The notes below the pieces were generated by a model, which saw only the letters and a program-made list of their open reading frames with translations, made no database searches and was not told the origin of the DNA. The translations under genes were made by a program, and so were the position numbers. Below, one piece after another: positions 1 to 7,220 of a stretch of DNA of 12,269 nucleotides. Position 1 is the first letter of the stretch; every line of letters starts with the position of its first letter. Origin of the DNA: Candidatus Limimorpha equi (lineage in GTDB: Bacteria; Bacteroidota; Bacteroidia; Bacteroidales; F082); the NCBI GenBank assembly GCA_018065885.1, contig JAGHSL010000348.1, forward strand, positions 1 to 12,269, given 5' to 3'.

Positions 1-1
1 G

Positions 2-73
2 GGTAAGCGCTGGTTTGCCTTCTCAAAGATGGAGATGCCTGCAAATGAAATCATTGGCCGATTAAATCCTTGA
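2..73 (+). CDS. C-terminal fragment of an unidentified protein (cut by the window edge)
   Basis: An open frame enters from the left edge and ends at TGA (71-73). It encodes the 23-residue tail GKRWFAFSKMEMPANEIIGR-LNP. The frame is open from the first base and a strong terminator follows about 75 bp later, which fits the 3' end of a real gene. The tail has no motif I recognise, so no function is given. It converges on the C10 protease gene, and the two share the terminator at 149-182. Confidence 0.5.
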   Translation, partial: GKRWFAFSKMEMPANEIIGRLNP

Positions 74-148
74 TTGTTTAAGAATATCGCTTATTCCATT
101 TTTTCTCACAATTTGATTGGCATGGCATTGTTTCGTTGGCTGAAAAAC

Positions 149-182
149 AAAAGGCCGAGGTTCTGTAGAATCTCGGCCTTTT
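149..182. terminator. Bidirectional Rho-independent terminator
   Basis: The 11-bp arms AAAAGGCCGAG (149-159) and CTCGGCCTTTT (172-182) are perfectly complementary. The intervening bases pair further (TTC/GAA), so almost the whole element folds into one stem. Runs of A on the left and T on the right give a U-tract on either strand. It can therefore end the partial plus-strand gene from the left and the C10 protease gene from the right. Confidence 0.85.
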
Positions 183-197
183 CATTTGTTGCCGCGT

Positions 198-225
198 GTA
201 GAGACGTTTTGCAAAACGTCTCTAC
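198..225. repeat. Perfect 28-bp palindrome (REP-like element)
   Basis: GTAGAGACGTTTTG (198-211) is followed directly by its exact reverse complement CAAAACGTCTCTAC (212-225). It lies between the stop codon of the C10 protease and its terminator. There is no T-tract, so it is not an ordinary terminator. The GAGACG...CGTCTC arms resemble dispersed intergenic palindromes I know from Bacteroidota genomes, and a degenerate relative lies at 10899-10922. Confidence 0.8.
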
Positions 226-239
226 GGAACGCAAAAAGG

Positions 240-2606
240 TTATTTCATCACATTCACCTTTTGCAATGATGTGCCGTTTGCGGTTTCGATGCGAATCATG
301 TAAACGCCGTTGCCATATTGGGCCATGTCGATTGTGATGGAATCAGCATCAGCGTTTTGGTCGCAAACGATTTGTCCCATCAGGTTGATGATGGTGATGT
401 GCTGCAGGCCGTTGGCATTGATGTTGAGCAAACCATTTGTCGGGTTAGGATAGACGATGATGCTTGCCGTGTTCTCTTCAACATCGGTGATGTTAATCAT
501 TACATCCCAATATTCCGATTCACACTGTTCTTCACCGCGAATGTAAATGCAGTTGACGGAGTAATAGACATCGCCTTGAGCCAATTCGTAGGTGTTGTCG
601 AAATAGTCATAACTGTTGTTGCCATCGTAAGGTATTTCAGCAATTAATTCATCTCCAGACTTATAGGCTCCAACCGTGCGGATTACTTGGAAATGGTGAA
701 GGTCAGTGGTGATGTTGGGGCTATCCCAAGAAATGTAAGCACCGAATTCATCATTATCATGCCATTGGTATTCTCCTTGCAAGTTCTGTACAGGATAGCA
801 AGTCAACGGAGTCTCGCAATCGTTATTATAAGCGAAGAGTTCACCATCAGTGAGTTCGTTTGGTGAGACGAAGATTTCGTTGCCTTCGGCATCCATGATG
901 CGGAAAGAACATTCAAAATCGGTGTCGTATTGTTCGTTGGTGTGATACCAGCCGTGATTCCAGAAGAAACGGAGGTTGCCACGCAGCAGCGGCACGTTTT
1001 TCAGTTGTTCGGTACCATCTTCCATGGTAATGATGGCAATGCGGTTGTTGTTTTCGTCGACGACGGAGATGGCAGCGCCTTTCCAGCCATCGTTGCCTGA
1101 GTCGTTCAGTTGGAAGAGCATGTCGCATTTTTCGCCGATGAGGATTTTCTGGTAAACCGGAATGCTGGCGCCAACGCTGTTTTTCACGAAAACGGAATAT
1201 TCATAAATGCGGCTTTCGGGAACGATGTCGCTGTAGCTCATTTCGGCACCAACTTCTGCATTGGTGAAAGTGGCGATGACTTCGAAATTGCGGCGGACGA
1301 TAACGCTGTCGATTGAAGTCAAGGCATTGCCACTGAGGTCGGTGGCAGGATTGTTCCAGGTCAATGTGACGCCATTGTGACTGTCGTTTTCGGCGATTTC
1401 AAATTTTTCAATTCTATCAGGACGTTGGTTGTAGTTCTCGGTTTGAGGATAGAGGTCGAGGATGGCATTGTTTGATGAATTGAAGGCGTATTTAGTGGTG
1501 TTCAGGGCACCGATGGCACAGAAGGCGTTGTCGCGGCCGCTCCAGCCCCAGTTGAAGTGGAAATAGTCGTTTTCATCATAGCCGTCGCAAACGTAGGCGT
1601 GACCGCCGTTGCCGCTATCATCTTGGCCGGCATAATAGACAGGTCTGCTTTGGTCAAGTTCGCCTTTCAGGGCTTCGGCCCATTCCTGGTTGGTGTAGCC
1701 GCCACCCCAGTAGCCGTCTTTATAAATGAGGTTGCCGTTGGTGAAACCAAAATAACTGTGCAAAGCATCCGGCACATATTCGGAATAGGCACCGCTGCCA
1801 TTGGGACCGTACATCATTTCGACGGAGATGCCGAGATGATGCAGCAGTTGGGCAACGTAAAAAATCTCTTCATCGGTGCTGAGCGAATCGAGGTCGTGCG
1901 GCATAAGTTCAAAATGATAGTCGGTTTGGCCGAAATTGGCAGTCTGGGTTGGATAGCTTGGATAGCCCCAGCCTCCAGGCGTGTAGCTGTGCGAACCGGT
2001 ACCACGTGTCGGGTGGTTGTAGTAGTTGATGACTTGTCCCATAGCCGTTGCCACGCAACCTGCATAGACATGGCCGTTGTTGCCGCCTTCGTCTTCAGGG
2101 CATTGGCTGTTGTAAGGGTAGTTTTGATTCCAAGTGGTTTCCAAAAGAATGTCAACGCTTCTCTGGTTGCGGTTTTGACGAATATAGCCTGTCTTTTCAA
2201 TGGATTGCCATTCAGCGGTGATGTCAGGCGTAGCGGCAATGTTGTGCTCCCTGACATACTGAATTTCTTCACGATAGCTGTTCAAAGTGAAACGGAAACC
2301 GTCGGCAACGTCGGTTGTCGAGTAGCTGCCTTCAGTGGAATAGGCCAAAATCGGTTTCACGCGGTCGTCGCCCGAAACAACGACGAAGCCTTTTTCGCCT
2401 TTAAGGTTAAAGATGTAGTAGTCGATTGCGCCTTTGGTAAGGGCTGCCGAAACGAGATTGAGCTGAATGTCAGTCTTTTGGCCAAGCGAAGTGGTCTTCA
2501 GAAAATTTTCTCCAATGCGCTGGGCGGTTTGCTGGTCGACAGAGCCTGCAATCATGTTGCTGATGGCCAGTGCAATGATGCTGAGCGTGATGATTATCTT
2601 TTTCAT
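240..2606 (-). CDS. Secreted C10-family (streptopain-like) cysteine protease with T9SS type A sorting domain
   Basis: This is a 788-aa secreted cysteine protease. Residues 1-21 form a signal peptide (MKKIIITLSIIALAIS...), which is why I start at 2606 rather than at the in-frame ATG 21 codons upstream. Residues ~24-130 look like the inhibitory propeptide of the family (VVVSGDDRVKPILAYS at 75-90). The peptidase domain spans ~150-390, with catalytic Cys184 in AGCVATAMGQ and His336 in GGHAYVCDGY; FNWGWSG (351-357) supplies the usual Asn/Trp region. Downstream come a fibronectin III-like segment (~395-490), a Cys-flanked domain with NDSGNDGWKGA (~494-603), a second FN3-like segment (~603-708) and a C-terminal sorting domain (VYPNPTNG at 718-725, ending QKVNVMK). 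The family degrades host or dietary proteins; the substrate here is unknown. The gene is monocistronic and diverges from dnaG. Confidence 0.92.
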   Translation of the reverse strand: MKKIIITLSIIALAISNMIAGSVDQQTAQRIGENFLKTTSLGQKTDIQLNLVSAALTKGAIDYYIFNLKGEKGFVVVSGDDRVKPILAYSTEGSYSTTDVADGFRFTLNSYREEIQYVREHNIAATPDITAEWQSIEKTGYIRQNRNQRSVDILLETTWNQNYPYNSQCPEDEGGNNGHVYAGCVATAMGQVINYYNHPTRGTGSHSYTPGGWGYPSYPTQTANFGQTDYHFELMPHDLDSLSTDEEIFYVAQLLHHLGISVEMMYGPNGSGAYSEYVPDALHSYFGFTNGNLIYKDGYWGGGYTNQEWAEALKGELDQSRPVYYAGQDDSGNGGHAYVCDGYDENDYFHFNWGWSGRDNAFCAIGALNTTKYAFNSSNNAILDLYPQTENYNQRPDRIEKFEIAENDSHNGVTLTWNNPATDLSGNALTSIDSVIVRRNFEVIATFTNAEVGAEMSYSDIVPESRIYEYSVFVKNSVGASIPVYQKILIGEKCDMLFQLNDSGNDGWKGAAISVVDENNNRIAIITMEDGTEQLKNVPLLRGNLRFFWNHGWYHTNEQYDTDFECSFRIMDAEGNEIFVSPNELTDGELFAYNNDCETPLTCYPVQNLQGEYQWHDNDEFGAYISWDSPNITTDLHHFQVIRTVGAYKSGDELIAEIPYDGNNSYDYFDNTYELAQGDVYYSVNCIYIRGEEQCESEYWDVMINITDVEENTASIIVYPNPTNGLLNINANGLQHITIINLMGQIVCDQNADADSITIDMAQYGNGVYMIRIETANGTSLQKVNVMK

Positions 2607-2639
2607 GTTGATAGAATTTGAATTTTCAAAATAATGCTG

Positions 2640-2647
2640 CAAAGATA
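2640..2647 (-). promoter_or_regulatory. Putative -7 promoter element of the C10 protease
   Basis: Read on the minus strand this is TATCTTTG, an exact match to the Bacteroides -7 consensus TAnnTTTG, 33 nt before the chosen ATG. No good TTTG -33 element stands 19-21 bp upstream, so the call rests on the -7 box and its position. It overlaps the ATG used by the longer open frame, which further supports the downstream start. Confidence 0.45.
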
Positions 2648-2824
2648 GTCTTTTTTGAAAACTGGGCATAAAAAAGGCTCCCGAAAATGGAAGCGCAATA
2701 AGCTGCTGACTATCTTTCGATTGCTTATATCGAACCTACGTTAAATTAAATTTGCAAATCTTTTTTCATATTGAAACAACACCCAATAGCTTTCTCTCAA
2801 ATTACGACCAAAAGAAAAAAATAC

Positions 2825-2832
2825 TATTTTTG
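2825..2832 (+). promoter_or_regulatory. Putative -7 promoter element of dnaG
   Basis: TATTTTTG matches TAnnTTTG exactly and ends 17 nt before the dnaG ATG, the same gap as for the ruvB box at 12159-12166. No TTTG -33 element is visible at the normal distance. The predicted leader is very short. Confidence 0.45.
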
Positions 2833-2849
2833 CCATCAAATTTTCAATT

Positions 2850-4802
2850 ATGGCCATTCCAAGGGAAAAAGTTGAAGAAATATTGCAAGCCGCTCGCATT
2901 GAGGAAGTTGTCGGTGAGTTTATGACCTTGAAAAAACGCGGGTCGAATCTCATTGGCTGCTGCCCTTTCCATAACGAGAAGACGCCATCTTTCAATGTGA
3001 ATCCAGCACGCAACATCTTCAAATGCTTCGGCTGTGGCAAGGCTGGCGACTCCGCCAAATTCCTTATGGAGCACGAGCATTTCACTTATCCCGAAGCCTT
3101 GCGCTATCTGGCCAAGAAATACAACATCAAGATTGAGGAAAAGGAACTTTCGGCGGACGAAATCATGGCACAGAGTCACCGCGAGAAAATGTTCAACATC
3201 AACGACTTTGCCAACAAGTACTTCACTGATTCACTGTGGAATAACGACGAAGGCAAAACCGTCGGACTAGCTTATTTCCGCGAGCGCGGTTTCCTCAATC
3301 CCATCATCGAACGTTTTCAGTTGGGCTACTGTCCGCTGCCCGACAATGCCTTTACTTCGCACGCCATCAAAAACGGCTATTCCAAGGAGTTGCTCATGGA
3401 AATGGGCCTCACAAAGGAAGGCAAGAACGGCCTTTACGATTTCTATCATGGCCGCGTCATGTTCCCGATTCACAATGTGACGGGCAAGGTGGTCGGTTTC
3501 GGTGGCCGCACTTTGTTCACCGACAAGAAGATTGCCAAATATTTCAATTCGCCTGAATCGGAAATCTACCAGAAGAAAGACACGCTTTACGGCATTTATT
3601 TCGCCAAATCGGCCATCGTGAAAGAAGACTGCTGCATTTTGGTGGAAGGCTATTTCGATGTCTTGCGAATGCATCAGATTGGCATTGAGAACGTTGTGGC
3701 AAGTTCAGGCACTTCGCTGACCATGGAGCAAATCAAGCTGGTGAAGCGTTACACGAAAAACATCACCATGCTTTACGACGGCGATGCCGCCGGACTTCAT
3801 GCCGCTTTGCGTGGCACCGACATGATTCTGGCCGAAGGCATGAACGTGCGCGTGGTGGTGCTGCCTCCCGAACACGACCCCGACACTTTCGGAAAGGATT
3901 TTTCAGTTGATGAAGTCAAGCAGTATCTGCACGACAATGCCAAGGATTTTTTGCGTTTCAAGACGGAATTGCTGCTGAAAGATGCTGAAAACGACCCGAT
4001 TAAGCGCGGTCAGGTGATTCGCGACATTGTGGAGACCATTTCCGTCATCCCTGACAATATTTTCCGCGTCACTTACGTCAAGGAGTGCAGCCGATTGCTC
4101 GATATGCCCGAGCAAACCCTCACCAACGAACTCAACAAGTTGCTGAGAGCCAAGTTCAAGAAAGAACTTGGACAGGAAGGCGAGGCTTTGCCCGATGAAA
4201 AAACCGTTGCGCCGAAGCAGGAAGAGGAACACATTGAGGAACAACTGCCTGCCGGTTATTATCAGGAACGCGAACTAGTGAAATTCCTGCTCATGTATGG
4301 CAACACGTTTTTTTCGGAAGAACGCGAAGACGAAAACGGCAATCTGGTCACGGAGCAACTTTCCATCGCACAGCTCATTGTTGATGACATACTAAACGAC
4401 GGCATCGCCTTCATAAACGAAACCAACCGCAAGATTTTCAACATTTTCAATCAGGCCATCGATGACAACAACATTCCCGACGACCAGTTTTTCGTTTCGC
4501 ACGAAGACCCCGACATTGCGCAATTGGCCGCCGATTTGCTCTCAACGCCCTACAAATTAGACCAATGGGAAAAGCACGGCATTTTCGTGAAGAAAGAGGA
4601 AGATGTGCTGAAAATGGCCGTCCAGTCAACCATTTACCGTTACAAAGACCTCATCATCGAAAGCCGTCAGAAAGAAATCGAGGAAAAGCTGAAGACTGCC
4701 GATGACATCGCCGACCAGTTCATGCTGCTGAAGCAAAAGAAGGATTACGACGACATCCGTTTGAAACTCAACAAGGAGTTGGGCATTGTCATTGCAAAAT
4801 GA
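2850..4802 (+). CDS. dnaG: DNA primase DnaG
   Basis: This 650-aa replicative primase makes RNA primers at the fork and works with the DnaB helicase. The N-terminal CHC2 zinc-binding domain has Cys38 and His41 (CPFH) with Cys59 and Cys62 (CFGCG). The catalytic core follows (residues ~115-345), including the FGGR motif (217-220). The Toprim fold shows Glu266 in LVEGYFD and Asp310/Asp312 in YDGD, the metal-binding acidic residues. A charged linker (~437-466, rich in E and K) leads to a C-terminal domain (~470-650), expected to contact the helicase. Length and domain order are normal for Bacteroidota, and the ATG at 2850 fits a start just before the zinc domain. It appears to be transcribed alone. 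Its stop codon lies inside the left arm of an inverted repeat. Confidence 0.97.
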   Translation: MAIPREKVEEILQAARIEEVVGEFMTLKKRGSNLIGCCPFHNEKTPSFNVNPARNIFKCFGCGKAGDSAKFLMEHEHFTYPEALRYLAKKYNIKIEEKELSADEIMAQSHREKMFNINDFANKYFTDSLWNNDEGKTVGLAYFRERGFLNPIIERFQLGYCPLPDNAFTSHAIKNGYSKELLMEMGLTKEGKNGLYDFYHGRVMFPIHNVTGKVVGFGGRTLFTDKKIAKYFNSPESEIYQKKDTLYGIYFAKSAIVKEDCCILVEGYFDVLRMHQIGIENVVASSGTSLTMEQIKLVKRYTKNITMLYDGDAAGLHAALRGTDMILAEGMNVRVVVLPPEHDPDTFGKDFSVDEVKQYLHDNAKDFLRFKTELLLKDAENDPIKRGQVIRDIVETISVIPDNIFRVTYVKECSRLLDMPEQTLTNELNKLLRAKFKKELGQEGEALPDEKTVAPKQEEEHIEEQLPAGYYQERELVKFLLMYGNTFFSEEREDENGNLVTEQLSIAQLIVDDILNDGIAFINETNRKIFNIFNQAIDDNNIPDDQFFVSHEDPDIAQLAADLLSTPYKLDQWEKHGIFVKKEEDVLKMAVQSTIYRYKDLIIESRQKEIEEKLKTADDIADQFMLLKQKKDYDDIRLKLNKELGIVIAK

Positions 4803-4856
4803 AACTCGAATGATTTGGCGTATCTTTTTTGAAAATAAGTTTCCATTTTGCAATGA
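4789..4856. repeat. Long inverted repeat across the dnaG stop and the next promoter
   Basis: The left arm TCATTGCAAAATGAAACT (4789-4806) and right arm AGTTTCCATTTTGCAATGA (4838-4856) are reverse complements except for one extra base in the right arm. They enclose 31 nt. The outer 13 bp pair without interruption. The left arm contains the dnaG TGA (4800-4802) and the right arm contains the likely -33 region of the following ATPase gene. No T-tract follows, so it does not look like a standard terminator. It may be a transcript hairpin, an operator or an old insertion scar. Confidence 0.7.
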
Positions 4857-4870
4857 AACCACTATTTTTG
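4840..4870 (+). promoter_or_regulatory. Putative promoter of the ATPase/nuclease operon
   Basis: The -7 box TATTTTTG (4863-4870) matches TAnnTTTG exactly. TTTC (4840-4843), 19 bp upstream, is a one-mismatch version of the -33 TTTG and lies in the right arm of the inverted repeat. The ATG of the ATPase is 36 nt downstream. Formation or binding of the repeat could therefore affect this promoter; this is inference. Confidence 0.45.
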
Positions 4871-4906
4871 CAAAGAAAATAATTCATCCGTGACCATTAC
4901 AATCCT

Positions 4907-6076
4907 ATGAAGCATTTGATTATTAAGCAATTCGGCCCTATCGAAGAAGTTGACATTGATTTGAAACGCATCAACCTGATTATCGGTCCGCAAAGTTCCG
5001 GTAAGAGTTGCGTGTTGAAAATTGCATGTTTTTGCGATTGGTTAGAACGCCAAATGGAACTGACACAAAATCCAAAAGAATACTGCGAATACAGTTTTTT
5101 TATGTCGAACCTAATTGGATTTCACAAACTGGAAGGGTATTTGCGGCCTGATTCATATTTTTTCTATGAAACTGATTTCGTGTCATTTGAATGTTCGGAA
5201 AAGGATAAAAAATGTAATTATCAATGGAAGGAATCCAAACGTTGGAAGTACAAAAGGCCCAAAATCGCCTATATTCCCGCTGAAAGGAATCTTGTAGCTG
5301 CCATTCCTAACTGGTTTCAGGTTAGCATGAAGCAAGACAATATCCTTGATTTTATGAAAGAATGGGAATTTGCACGCAAAGCCTATTCCACTGGTGAGAA
5401 CATTCTCGACCTACCGGTAAAATACAAGTATAATCCAAGTAACCACGCCGACTTGATAAAGTTATCCAACGGAAAAGAGCTTAATCTCACTGTTGCATCA
5501 AGCGGTTTGCAGTCGTTGATTCCTCTTTTTATCATGCTTCGCTATCTGACTTCGGAATATTTCAAGAAAATGCATTTAACTGTGGAATACTACACGCAAA
5601 GGTATGCTTTGGTTCAGATTGTTTCAAAGGAATGTCACAAACTTTCGAATAAAAGCAAACTTGAAACCATTGATGCCATTATGAATCCTTCCCGATCTGA
5701 TTTATATGTCGAAGAGCCTGAAGCACATATCTTCCCTTCAACTCAAAAAAGCTTTGTCTATTCTTTGGTAGGAATGCTCAACACAAGAGCAAAACACACC
5801 TGTTTCCTTGCCACGCATAGCCCATACATCATGACGGCTTTTAACAATGTAATTCTTGCAGGCGAAACAGCAGCAGCCAAGGAAAAGGCTGACGATGTCT
5901 ACAAATTGTTGCCGAAAAAACAGACATTGCGTTTTGACGAAGTGGCCGCATTTGAGATGAAAGACGGTCAAGCCCGTTCCATCATGGACGAAGAATTCCG
6001 CTTGATTTCAGCCGAGGCTATTGATGCCGCTTCACAGGAAATTGGAAATGACTTTGACTATTTATTGAGCCTATGA
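4907..6076 (+). CDS. AAA_15/OLD-like (ABC-type) ATPase, first gene of a two-gene unit
   Basis: This 389-aa protein is a soluble SMC/ABC-class ATPase. The Walker A motif is GPQSSGKS (27-34), following an N-terminal KQFGPIEEVDIDL strand-turn typical of AAA_15/AAA_21 proteins. An ABC-signature-like SSGLQSLIPL lies at 198-207, Walker B is LYVEEPEAHIFP (266-277) with catalytic Glu269/Glu270, and the switch histidine is His304 in LATHSPYIMT. No Toprim, membrane or DNA-binding domain is seen; the region between ~45 and 190 is family-specific. ATPases of this class act with a nuclease or Toprim partner in anti-phage systems such as Septu (PtuA) and PARIS (AriA); whether this one does is inference. 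The stop codon overlaps the start of the next gene by 4 bp (ATGA). The gene is AT-rich compared with dnaG. The fold is certain, the biological role is not. Confidence 0.88.
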   Translation: MKHLIIKQFGPIEEVDIDLKRINLIIGPQSSGKSCVLKIACFCDWLERQMELTQNPKEYCEYSFFMSNLIGFHKLEGYLRPDSYFFYETDFVSFECSEKDKKCNYQWKESKRWKYKRPKIAYIPAERNLVAAIPNWFQVSMKQDNILDFMKEWEFARKAYSTGENILDLPVKYKYNPSNHADLIKLSNGKELNLTVASSGLQSLIPLFIMLRYLTSEYFKKMHLTVEYYTQRYALVQIVSKECHKLSNKSKLETIDAIMNPSRSDLYVEEPEAHIFPSTQKSFVYSLVGMLNTRAKHTCFLATHSPYIMTAFNNVILAGETAAAKEKADDVYKLLPKKQTLRFDEVAAFEMKDGQARSIMDEEFRLISAEAIDAASQEIGNDFDYLLSL

Positions 6077-6492
6077 AAAACGTGCCCGACATCTGTGTCA
6101 AGGAAACCACCGACTCCGTCATCAAATTTCAGGAGCAACGTAGCATTATCCGATTTCTGAATGATAAACGTTTGAATTACAAGAAAATCCAAGTTGATGG
6201 ATGTGCTTTACATGAAGGTCTGAAATGTGACAAGATGCTTTGTTCCGCCGATGAGCACGAAGAACATTATGTGGAACTTAAAGGCTCCGATGTGCTACAC
6301 GCCATCGACCAGCTTCGCCAAACCATCATCAAACTTGGCGAATACGATGACAAACGCCGTTCATACGTGGTTTGTACCAAAGTTGCACCAAAAATAAGTA
6401 CTTTGATTCAAAGAGCGAAAGCCGAATTCCGTAAAAAATACAATTCCGATTTACAGATAAAAGAAACGCCTTTGGAAGTGATCTTGAAATAA
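6073..6492 (+). CDS. Small putative PD-(D/E)xK nuclease partner of the ATPase
   Basis: This 139-aa protein starts inside the stop codon of the ATPase gene, so the two are very probably translationally coupled and act together. I do not recognise a named family. Asp53 (KCDKML), then Glu68-x-Lys70 in YVELKG, followed by a helix with Gln80 (DVLHAIDQLRQTI), reproduces the spacing of a PD-(D/E)xK core, with D and ExK 14 residues apart. Another strand, RRSYVVCT (95-102), follows. There is no signal peptide or membrane segment, so it should be cytoplasmic. Three cysteines at 43-57 (Cys44, Cys52, Cys57) could be structural. A nuclease effector fits the context, but the catalytic assignment is read from the motif alone. 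It is not the HNH partner of Septu nor an obvious DUF4435/Toprim partner of PARIS. Confidence 0.72.
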   Translation: MKNVPDICVKETTDSVIKFQEQRSIIRFLNDKRLNYKKIQVDGCALHEGLKCDKMLCSADEHEEHYVELKGSDVLHAIDQLRQTIIKLGEYDDKRRSYVVCTKVAPKISTLIQRAKAEFRKKYNSDLQIKETPLEVILK

Positions 6493-6536
6493 GAAACAGC
6501 TATAAAGTATTCCCTAATAATTCGTTTCGAAAAAAT

Positions 6537-6570
6537 CGAGAGCAGCAGGACACTTTGCCTGTTGCTCTCG
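6537..6570. terminator. Bidirectional terminator between convergent genes
   Basis: CGAGAGCAGCAGG (6537-6549) pairs with CCTGTTGCTCTCG (6558-6570) with one G-T wobble and an 8-nt loop. ATTTT follows on the plus strand, and on the minus strand the stem is followed by ATTTTTT. It can end the ATPase/nuclease unit from the left and the DUF1232 gene from the right. Confidence 0.8.
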
Positions 6571-6601
6571 GATTTTGCATGTTCAAGAAATCTTGAAATT
6601 C

Positions 6602-6979
6602 TCAATCAAGTTCAGATTCATTGATGCTGCCGAACCAACTCTTTAATTGGTCTTTCGCATTTGATTTCACTTCTGGCGTGATGTACAGTTTAACTGTTAC
6701 CAATGCTGCTCCCAATGCTGCCAAATCATCAGTCCAACCGACCGCTGGCATAATGTCTGGAATCAAATCAATTGGTGCGATAAAATAACCTAAGGCACCG
6801 ATAATTACCGTTTTAGCCCAAGCAGGAGTGATTGGTGATTTTAAAGCATAGTACAATTGCAATGCTTTGTAAACGACTTTCACACCAGCTTTCTTGGCGA
6901 ATTTCTTCAGTTTGTCCCAAAATGCACTATCGCTGTAGTCCGACTCGTGCTTCTTCAATTCTTTCTCTGATACGTTCAT
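6602..6979 (-). CDS. DUF1232 / YkvA-like small membrane protein
   Basis: This 125-aa protein carries the DUF1232 core at ~53-97. The hallmark is the hydrophobic segment AKTVIIGALGYFIAPIDLIPD (55-75), with the YxxxPxDLIPD pattern, followed by GWTDDLAALGAAL (81-93). The segments form one or two short membrane-associated helices; the flanks are charged and soluble (lysine-rich N-terminus, polar C-terminus). The family is widespread in bacteria and has no settled function. The gene is alone on the minus strand, convergent with the nuclease gene, with a shared terminator between them. The start at 6979 gives the usual family length. Confidence 0.88.
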   Translation of the reverse strand: MNVSEKELKKHESDYSDSAFWDKLKKFAKKAGVKVVYKALQLYYALKSPITPAWAKTVIIGALGYFIAPIDLIPDIMPAVGWTDDLAALGAALVTVKLYITPEVKSNAKDQLKSWFGSINESELD

Positions 6980-7135
6980 AGTTTGATGGATTTAATGATT
7001 ATTGAAAAGTCTCTTTATTGTCCAAATTAAGGATTTCAAGGATTTAAAAAAGTATATTTTACCGTATTTTATTGATTATCAAAACATATCTGATATTTGC
7101 ATTTTTCATTTTACTTCACAAGACAACACAAAGAA

Positions 7136-7220
7136 GGCTAGGAAACTCGATTATTACCTATTTTCGATAAGCAGGCTCTGGAAAAACCTTGTGGAAAAAA
7201 TAGTACACGTTTACCTAGCC
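7136..7220. repeat. Inverted repeat pair (GGCTAGG...CCTAGCC)
   Basis: GGCTAGGAAAC (7136-7146) and GTTTACCTAGCC (7209-7220) are inverted copies that differ by one inserted base, bounding an 85-bp AT-rich segment. No target-site duplication is evident in the immediate flanks. It could be a small decayed mobile element or the stem of a transcript; nothing decides between them. Confidence 0.5.

Noticed and set aside
74..337. 87-aa plus-strand open frame at the left end
   Set aside because: It runs through the bidirectional terminator and the 28-bp palindrome and into the antisense of the C10 protease 3' end; it has no domain.
1557..2621. 354-aa plus-strand open frame opposite the C10 protease
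   Set aside because: It lies antisense to a gene with clear catalytic motifs, signal peptide and sorting domain; its translation is a valine/alanine-rich mirror typical of antisense frames and has no domain.
2607..2669. Longer start for the C10 protease at 2669
   Set aside because: It would put 21 polar residues before a normal signal peptide and would place the start codon upstream of the -7 promoter box.
4907..6492. Calling the ATPase pair Septu or PARIS outright
   Set aside because: The partner has no HNH motif (Septu PtuB) and is too short and lacks the visible Toprim/DUF4435 features of PARIS AriB; only the ATPase class is shared.
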